A stretch of 64,000 nucleotides of DNA, taken from positions 24,680 to 88,679 of the forward strand of contig NZ_PPHF01000110.1 of NCBI RefSeq assembly GCF_002904335.1, in the 5' to 3' direction. Numbering within the stretch: the stretch's first letter is position 1; each line of letters begins with the position of its first letter. A model generated the notes under the pieces. It was not told the origin of the DNA. It made no database searches and worked only from the letters and a program-made list of their open reading frames with translations. This DNA comes from Amycolatopsis sp. CA-126428 (GTDB taxonomy: Bacteria > Actinomycetota > Actinomycetes > Mycobacteriales > Pseudonocardiaceae). A program made the translations under genes and the position numbers. Positions 58,779-64,000 of this stretch are shown here, in pieces.

Positions 58779-59413
58779 TGGGCCGCCACGGCGACCGGTC
58801 GCTCACGGCGGCAGCGTTCGTCCAGCTCGGTCAGCGTGCGGTACGCCGCTTCGGTGCCTTCACGGCCGCCGTAGTGGACGTCGTCGAAGAGCCGGGCACC
58901 CTGCCGCAGCCGGTCCGCGACGTTCGGCAGCAGCACGCCGGCCTCGGCGGCGGCCTCGTCCGCCGTCCGGCCGGAGCGGGAGTCGAGCAGCGCGCGTTCC
59001 TCCAGGGCCCGCACGACGGCGCGGAACCGATCGCGGACGGCGTCGTCGAACCGGCCCGCGGCGGCGGCTTCCCCGGCCGCCCGCCGGTAGTCGGCCGCGC
59101 TCTTGCGCTGCCCGCCGAAGACGACGCGATCGGCCCGCGCCGAGCCGGCCATCTTGCCGGTGCGCAGCCGGATCACCACGACGAGCACGATCAGCAGCGC
59201 GACGACCAGCACCACCCCGAAGATCCCGCCGGGGACGTCCGAGGACAGGCTGTTCAGCAGCTTTTCCAGCTGCTCCCCGAGCCACTGGCCGATCTGCTGC
59301 AGGAAACCCGGGCGGGCGTCGCGGTACTTCGGGTCCGACAGCTCCTTTTCGGCCGCGCGGCGGGCCGCGTCCCGGTCGATGTCGACCGGGACGTCGATGA
59401 GCCGGAAGGTCAC
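58775..59413 (-). CDS. DUF4129-domain membrane protein
   Basis: About 212 residues. A soluble N-terminal amphipathic part (DAARRAAEKELSDPKYRDARPGFLQQIGQWLGEQLEKLL) precedes one transmembrane helix (GIFGVVLVVALLIVLVVVI). The C-terminal DUF4129 domain has DYRRAAGEAAAAGRFDDAVRDRFRAVVRALEERALLDSRSGRTADEAA. In transglutaminase-associated versions this domain sits at the cytoplasmic side. There are two adjacent GTG codons (59416 and 59413); the second gives the four-base GTGA overlap with the upstream gene typical of this operon. Confidence 0.87.
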   Translation of the reverse strand: MTFRLIDVPVDIDRDAARRAAEKELSDPKYRDARPGFLQQIGQWLGEQLEKLLNSLSSDVPGGIFGVVLVVALLIVLVVVIRLRTGKMAGSARADRVVFGGQRKSAADYRRAAGEAAAAGRFDDAVRDRFRAVVRALEERALLDSRSGRTADEAAAEAGVLLPNVADRLRQGARLFDDVHYGGREGTEAAYRTLTELDERCRRERPVAVAAQ

Positions 59414-60603
59414 CACGCCTGGGGCGGCTGCACCCCGGCGGCGCGGGCCAGCTCGATGTCCATGCCTTCCCGGCGCATCCGCTGGTCGAGGTACACGATC
59501 ACGGTGACCAGCGCGATGAACGGGATCGAGATGGTGCCGGCGATGATCTGCCCGGCCGAGGCCAGCAGCAGGTCGCCGGTGCTCGGCACGGTCACCTTGG
59601 CCGGGTTGAGCATCTGGCCGAACACGCCGCTGCCGAGGGTGAACGGCAGCTGGATGATGCTCTCGAAGAACGACCCGATGATCCGGGCCAGCAGCAGCAC
59701 GCCGAGCACCCGCCAGAAGGCGCCGCCGACCAGCTTGACCGACCGCGCGAACGCCTCCCGGAACGTCCCGCGCTCGAGCACGAGGGCCGGGGCGGCCAGC
59801 GCCCAGAACACCCAGGCGAGCACGCCCGGGATGATGCAGAGCATGACGCCGATGGTGGTCAGGAGCGCGTAGCCGAACGCCACGCCGAGCAGCGGCAGCA
59901 GCCGCGGCTGCACCTCGCGCCAGGCGAGGCCGAAGGTGACCTCGCGGCCCAGCACGGCGCGGCCCATCACCGCGGCCATCAGGCCGGTGGTGACGGTCAG
60001 CAGGAACGTCGAGACCAGCGTCTGGGAGACCAGCACCAAGACGGCGTCGCCGAACGTGCCGAAGACGGCGTTCCGGAGCTCCTCCTCGGTCGCGGCGGGA
60101 CCGAGGCGGACCGTCGACGTGAAGCTCTCGAGGTCCGTGAACAGGTACTTCTGCAGGACGAACGTGATCGCGGCGCCGATCACCGCCATCACCGCGCCGA
60201 TGCCGAGGACCAGCAGCGCGTGCCGGCGGATCGCGGTGATCGCGCCGTCGAGGATGTCGCCGATGTTGAGCGGCCGCAGCGCGATCACGCCAGGCTTGCC
60301 GAGCCCGTGCGGGTTCCAGCGCGGCTGCTGGAACCGGGGCTGCTGGAACTGGGGCTGGGCGCCGAACGGCGGCAGCGCCTCCGGCCGGTAGCCGGGCCCG
60401 TGCTGCCAGCCCGGCGGCGGGGTCGGCGGTGCGGCCTGCGGGTCCGGCGCCTGCCAGCCTCGCGGCGGCGTCGCCGGTGACGCGGCGTGATCTTCGGGCC
60501 GATTCGGCTCACCCGATCCGGGGGCGGAAGCCTGGGGGACGCCCTGGCTCGGAGTCGGCGTGTCGGCGCCCTCGCCGCCGGGCGCGCCACCGGTGTCTGT
60601 CAT
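59410..60603 (-). CDS. Multi-helix membrane protein with glycerophosphodiester-phosphodiesterase-type membrane domain
   Basis: 397 residues. A Pro/Gln-rich cytoplasmic leader (about 1-110) is followed by LRPLNIGDILDGAITAIRRHALLVLGIGAVMAVIG and five further helices, with VLERGTFREAFARSVKLVGGAFWRVLGVLLLARII. The NIGDILDGA and ARSxxLV..xFWR motifs are typical of the actinobacterial proteins annotated as glycerophosphoryl diester phosphodiesterase membrane domain or YciC-like. No catalytic domain is present. It is the first gene of the MoxR operon (ATG at 60603). Confidence 0.83.
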   Translation of the reverse strand: MTDTGGAPGGEGADTPTPSQGVPQASAPGSGEPNRPEDHAASPATPPRGWQAPDPQAAPPTPPPGWQHGPGYRPEALPPFGAQPQFQQPRFQQPRWNPHGLGKPGVIALRPLNIGDILDGAITAIRRHALLVLGIGAVMAVIGAAITFVLQKYLFTDLESFTSTVRLGPAATEEELRNAVFGTFGDAVLVLVSQTLVSTFLLTVTTGLMAAVMGRAVLGREVTFGLAWREVQPRLLPLLGVAFGYALLTTIGVMLCIIPGVLAWVFWALAAPALVLERGTFREAFARSVKLVGGAFWRVLGVLLLARIIGSFFESIIQLPFTLGSGVFGQMLNPAKVTVPSTGDLLLASAGQIIAGTISIPFIALVTVIVYLDQRMRREGMDIELARAAGVQPPQAW

Positions 60604-60796
60604 CGAAGCCCCTCGCCTGCAGTACCTGCTTGCGTTCACTCTCTCAGAGCCGGTTGCACCCGGCCAGACCTGGGGTGACGTCGGTGCGCCGTGACCGCAC
60701 GCGCACGGACGGGTGCGAGCCGACCCATTCCCCCGATATGCTGAATGGCGGGATCGGGTACCCCCGGTCCGTACCGAGACCCTTCGGGACTGCCTA

Positions 60797-61876
60797 GTGA
60801 CGCAACCGCCCTACGGCCAGGTACCGCCTCGCGGAACCGTCCAGCCGCCGCCGGTGCCGGATGCGCAACCGGATCTCCCCTGGCTGGGACGCCCCCACAC
60901 CGTGTCCGCACCGCGGCGCCGTTCGCCGGCGGCGGTGATCGGCGTGTGCCTCGGCGCGGTCGCCGTGCTGGTGCTCGGCCTGGTCGCGATCGTGGCCCTC
61001 AACCGCGACAACACGCCCCTGGCCACCCCGAACCTCCGCGACGTCCCGTCGTCGCAGGACGTCCCCCCGCAGCAGCTGCCGCCCGGCGGGGCGGGTGCCC
61101 CGGCGTCAGGATCGAGCCCGTCGACCGAGCTGTCGACGCCCAGCCCGACCGGCCCGCAGAAGATCCTCAAGCTCGCCGACCACCCGGTCCTGCAGGACCC
61201 CAACGCGGGCCTGCAGAACCGCGTCTGCACGCTGCCGCCCTGGCAGAGCACGCAGGCGGGCGCGGAAGCGTTCTTCACCGCGGCCAGCAAGTGCCTCGAC
61301 GCGGCGTGGGGCCCCTTCCTCACGGCTTACCAGCTGCCGTTCACGCCGCCGTCGCTGCACTTCCCGACCGGCGCGAGCTTCGAGACCGAGTGCGGCACCA
61401 TCCAGGTGGGCATCGCGACGGCCGCGTACTACTGCGAAAACAACCTGTACGTCCCGTTCCGCGGCCTGCAGACCGACCAGTACGGCAACAACCCCGGCGT
61501 CTACCTGGCCCTGTTCGCCCACGAGTACGGCCACCACGTGCAGGAGGTCGCCGGGCTGATGGACGCGGCCTGGCAGAAGATCTACGAGGCCGGCCAGAAC
61601 AGCCCGGCCGGGCTCGAGATGTCGCGGCGCAAGGAACTGCAGGCCCAGTGCTTCTCGGGGATGTTCCTCGGCGCGCACGTCGACCAGGGCGGCACGGTCA
61701 CCCGGGACATGTACAACAAGGCCTGGAACGACCAGGAGACCCGCGGCGACAACACCTCCCGCAGCCACGACCACGGGACGAACGCGCACTACGCGTCCTG
61801 GTGGCGAGCGGGCGCGACGAGCAACCGGATCTCCGACTGCAACACCTTCGCGGCGCCGTCGTCCGAGGTCAGCTAG
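60797..61876 (+). CDS. Membrane-anchored neutral zinc metallopeptidase (second copy)
   Basis: 359 residues from GTG at 60797. A Pro-rich cytoplasmic leader, a transmembrane helix (AAVIGVCLGAVAVLVLGLVAIVAL, about 60-83) and a Ser/Pro linker precede the metallopeptidase domain with LFAHEYGHHVQEVAGLM and ELQAQCFSGMFLG. The catalytic region is nearly collinear with the product of the gene at 51461, including the ending RDH(G)...WWxxG...NRxxxCNTxxxPSxxVS. The two are paralogues flanking the MoxR/RDD cluster. Substrates are unknown. Confidence 0.88.
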   Translation: MTQPPYGQVPPRGTVQPPPVPDAQPDLPWLGRPHTVSAPRRRSPAAVIGVCLGAVAVLVLGLVAIVALNRDNTPLATPNLRDVPSSQDVPPQQLPPGGAGAPASGSSPSTELSTPSPTGPQKILKLADHPVLQDPNAGLQNRVCTLPPWQSTQAGAEAFFTAASKCLDAAWGPFLTAYQLPFTPPSLHFPTGASFETECGTIQVGIATAAYYCENNLYVPFRGLQTDQYGNNPGVYLALFAHEYGHHVQEVAGLMDAAWQKIYEAGQNSPAGLEMSRRKELQAQCFSGMFLGAHVDQGGTVTRDMYNKAWNDQETRGDNTSRSHDHGTNAHYASWWRAGATSNRISDCNTFAAPSSEVS

Positions 61877-62354
61877 CGGTTTTGGGCCTGACTGCCGTGG
61901 GCCTGGCCGTCTTGGGCCGCAGCGGGATGCTCAGCCAGAGGTAGACGAACATCCCGCCGGAGAAGCACGCGAACACCAGCAGCGCCAGGCCGAGCGGGCG
62001 ACGGGCGTCCGACGCGCCCATCGACGTGTCCGCGAGGTAGACGGCGACCGGGCCCTGGTCCGGCACCACGTCCGGCACGGCGACCTCGACGCGTTCGCCC
62101 GGGCCGTGCCCGCAGCCGTCGAGCGTGCCTTCGTGGGCCTTCCCGCCGACGGTGAACTTGACGGCTTCCTTCGCGTCCGGCCGGTCGCACGGCGCCGGCT
62201 TGGTCACCTCGGCCTGCACCGGCGCGCCCAGGACTTCGTTGCCGATGGCGAGCAGCCCGGGCCCGGCCAGCCAGGCGAGCAGCACGACGAGCACGCCCGC
62301 CGCGGCGGGGATCGCCACCGTGGGCCACTTGAGGGCGAGAGGTCGCGGGGGCAC
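61869..62354 (-). CDS. Small two-helix membrane protein
   Basis: 161 residues from GTG at 62354. The first helix (TVAIPAAAGVLVVLLAWLAG) is followed by an extracytoplasmic domain with two Cys (KPAPCDRPDAKEAVKFTVGGKAHEGTLDGCGHGPG) that could be disulphide-linked. A second helix (LGLALLVFACFSGGMFVYLWL) and a basic Pro/Lys tail complete it. The EGTLDGCGHGPGERVEVAVP stretch looks like a small beta domain. I do not recognise a family. Its end overlaps the convergent metallopeptidase gene by eight bases. Confidence 0.7.
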   Translation of the reverse strand: MPPRPLALKWPTVAIPAAAGVLVVLLAWLAGPGLLAIGNEVLGAPVQAEVTKPAPCDRPDAKEAVKFTVGGKAHEGTLDGCGHGPGERVEVAVPDVVPDQGPVAVYLADTSMGASDARRPLGLALLVFACFSGGMFVYLWLSIPLRPKTARPTAVRPKTAS

Positions 62355-62399
62355 CTGGTCATGGTTCCAGATCCCGCGGGCAAAACCCAGGTGCCCTGG

Positions 62400-63479
62400 T
62401 CAGCGCTCGATCTTCTCCGCCTGCGTGACCTTCTTGACGTAGAGCAGCTTGTCGCCCGGCTCGATGGCGTCCGCCTGCGGCGCGTCGACGCGGTAGAGAA
62501 CGCCGTCGCGGACCAGGCCGAGGACGAGGTCGGACAGGTGCCGCGGCGACCCGCCCTCTTCGGACGGCTCGACCGCCCGCTCGGCGATCGCCAGGCCCGA
62601 TTCGGGGGTCAGCAGGTCCTCCATGATGTCCACGACCAGCGGCGTCGACGTCGCCATGCCGAGCAGCCGCCCGGCCGTCTCGCTGGAGACGACGACCTGG
62701 TTGGCGCCGGACTGCTTGAGCAGGTGGACGTTTTCCGCCTCCCGCACCGACGCGACGATGTGCGCCTGGGGCGCCAGCTCGCGGGCGGTGAGCGTGACGA
62801 GCACCGCCGTGTCGTCGCGGTTCGGGGCGACCACGACCGCGCGGGCGTGCTGCACCGCGGCGACGCGCAGGACGTCGGACCGGGTCGCCGAGCCGTGCAC
62901 GGCGACGAGCCCGAGCGCGCTGGCCGCGTCGAGGGCCTGCTGGTCGGTGTCGACGACGACGATCTGGCCCGGGGCGATGTTCTCGTCGCCGAGCAGCGCG
63001 TTGACGGCGGACCGGCCCTTGGTGCCGAACCCGACGACGACCGTGTGGTCGCGCACCTTCGTCCTCCACTTCTGGATCTTGAACGCCTGGCGGGAACGCT
63101 CGGTGAGCACCTCGAGGGTGGTCCCGACCAGGACGATGAGGAAGAGCACCCGCAGCGGCGTGATCACCAGGACGTTCACCAGCCGGGCGGACGACGTGGC
63201 CGGCGCGATGTCGCCGTAGCCGGTCGTCGACAGCGAGACCGTGGCGTAGTACAGGCTGTCCAGCAAGGACAGGCCGTCGCCGTTGGCGTCCCGGTAGCCG
63301 TCCCGGTCGACGTAGACGATGATCACCGTGGCCAGCAGCGCGAGCGCCGCACCGATGATCCGCTTGACGATCGCGCGGAGCGGGCTGACCGTCAGTTCCG
63401 GCATCCGCAGGACGCCGACGAGCTCGTGGTCGGGCCGATCGGTGAGACTGCCCAGCGGCAACCGTTTGAGGGCCTTCAT
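62400..63479 (-). CDS. Two-helix potassium channel with TrkA-N (RCK) domain
   Basis: 359 residues. Two transmembrane helices enclose a pore loop with selectivity filter TTGYGD (in SLYYATVSLSTTGYGDIAP). The cytoplasmic RCK part begins HTVVVGFGTKGRSAVNALLG (GxGxxG-like NAD fold), with DTDQQALDAA and ending in a TrkA-C-like segment (EPGDKLLYVKK). The organisation is that of MthK/KtrA-gated K+ channels. An N-terminal cytoplasmic stretch of 35 residues is present. The start is ATG at 63479. It stands alone downstream of the DoxX-like divergent gene. Confidence 0.92.
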   Translation of the reverse strand: MKALKRLPLGSLTDRPDHELVGVLRMPELTVSPLRAIVKRIIGAALALLATVIIVYVDRDGYRDANGDGLSLLDSLYYATVSLSTTGYGDIAPATSSARLVNVLVITPLRVLFLIVLVGTTLEVLTERSRQAFKIQKWRTKVRDHTVVVGFGTKGRSAVNALLGDENIAPGQIVVVDTDQQALDAASALGLVAVHGSATRSDVLRVAAVQHARAVVVAPNRDDTAVLVTLTARELAPQAHIVASVREAENVHLLKQSGANQVVVSSETAGRLLGMATSTPLVVDIMEDLLTPESGLAIAERAVEPSEEGGSPRHLSDLVLGLVRDGVLYRVDAPQADAIEPGDKLLYVKKVTQAEKIER

Positions 63480-63558
63480 GCTGGCTCGTGTCGAGCGTCA
63501 CTCACGCCCGGAGGATAGCCGAACCGGAGACCGCGCCGCCGCGTGAAACGATGAGTTC

Positions 63559-63933
63559 ATGGCAACCTCGCAACGGCCCGCCCACGTCCTGGCCGGCGTG
63601 CTGGGCACGATGGGCGTCCTGCACTTCGCCGTCCCGAAGCCGTTCGACGGCCTGATCCCCGCTTCGCTGCCGGGTTCGCGCCGGGCGTGGACGTACGGGT
63701 CGGGCGTGGCGGAACTGACCATCGCGGCCGCGGTGGCGGCCCCGCGCACCCGCCGCCTCGGCGGCCTGGCGGCGGCACTGCTGTTCCTGGGCGTCTTCCC
63801 GGGCAACGTCAAGATGGCCGTGGACGCTTCCTCGAAGAAGGCCCCGGCTCCGCAGCAGGCGATGGCCTGGGCCCGCCTGCCGCTGCAGTGGCCCCTGATC
63901 GCCTGGGCCTTGAAGGTCCGCGACAACGCCTAG
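63559..63933 (+). CDS. DoxX/MauE-like small membrane protein
   Basis: 124 residues with four hydrophobic segments: HVLAGVLGTMGVLHFAVPKPF, GSGVAELTIAAAVA, LGGLAAALLFLGVFPGNVKM and LPLQWPLIAWALKV. The GVLHFAVPKPFDGLIPASLPG...YGSGVAEL pattern is typical of DoxX-like proteins of unknown function. The start is ATG at 63559, 80 bp from the divergent K+ channel gene. The last 67 bp of the window after it contain nothing recognisable. Confidence 0.82.
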   Translation: MATSQRPAHVLAGVLGTMGVLHFAVPKPFDGLIPASLPGSRRAWTYGSGVAELTIAAAVAAPRTRRLGGLAAALLFLGVFPGNVKMAVDASSKKAPAPQQAMAWARLPLQWPLIAWALKVRDNA

Positions 63934-64000
63934 GTGGCTGGTGTCGAACGGGGGTCTTGAGGGCGCCGACCGGCGGGGCGGGGCGGCTGTGGCCGGTTCT

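Overview
The window is very GC-rich, uses many GTG starts and is packed with four-base start/stop overlaps. It carries actinobacterial family markers (the SCO6880/SCO6881 secretion-like locus, an SCO6745-family protein, an RNase H/phosphatase fusion, a MoxR2-type cluster) and no mobile genes. Gene content and the repeat families point to a Pseudonocardiaceae chromosome, most likely Amycolatopsis; the genus is an inference.

Layout. 1-2.7 kb: end of an aldehyde dehydrogenase gene, a rearranged HAD-hydrolase relic, and a coupled pair (metal-receptor-like protein, RNB ribonuclease). 2.8-4 kb: a CooC/ArsA-like ATPase behind a Zur-like palindrome, plus a 60-residue protein. 4-14.1 kb (minus strand): a conserved type IV secretion-like operon. 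It runs from a small pilin-like protein through a VirB3-like protein, the SCO6880 ATPase, the SCO6881 membrane channel, a VirB8-like protein and a transglycosylase/NlpC peptidase to a huge disordered protein. No relaxase, coupling protein or integrase is present. 14.6-18.8 kb: SCO6745-family gene, a 6 x 21-bp inverted repeat block, rnpB, and a redox operon (DUF4142; ferric-reductase-like membrane domain fused to a ferredoxin; FAD reductase). 19-23 kb: sigma factor, zinc anti-sigma factor and a large LuxR/AAA regulator. 23.3-26.3 kb: an ArsB/SLC13-type transporter and a GT-C glycosyltransferase.

26.5-33.4 kb follows the mycobacterial Rv2228c-Rv2236c neighbourhood: RNase H/phosphatase, C4 zinc ribbon, Nif3, then ptpA, a SURF1 protein and cobD. 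A 20-residue peptide with seven cysteines lies upstream of Nif3. 33.5-36.1 kb: gluconate module gntR/gntK/gntP with two identical palindromic operators. 36.2-37.1 kb: ArsR regulator and SRPBCC protein behind a promoter-embedded palindrome. 37.1-43.9 kb: a six-gene sugar operon (ROK repressor, binding protein, two permeases, GH4 phosphoglycosidase, sugar kinase) ended by a strong bidirectional terminator.

44-51.4 kb: nudC, a catalytic/non-catalytic M16 peptidase pair and a tandem pair of DUF2207 membrane proteins, one of which ends inside a genomic inverted repeat. 51.4-61.9 kb: two paralogous membrane zinc metallopeptidases flank a VOC protein and an RDD/SpoIIM/DUF58/MoxR/DUF4350/DUF4129 cluster resembling Rv3691-Rv3695. 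61.9-64 kb: a small membrane protein, a TrkA-N potassium channel and a DoxX-like protein. No tRNA, 16S/23S rRNA, CRISPR array, insertion sequence or prophage was found.
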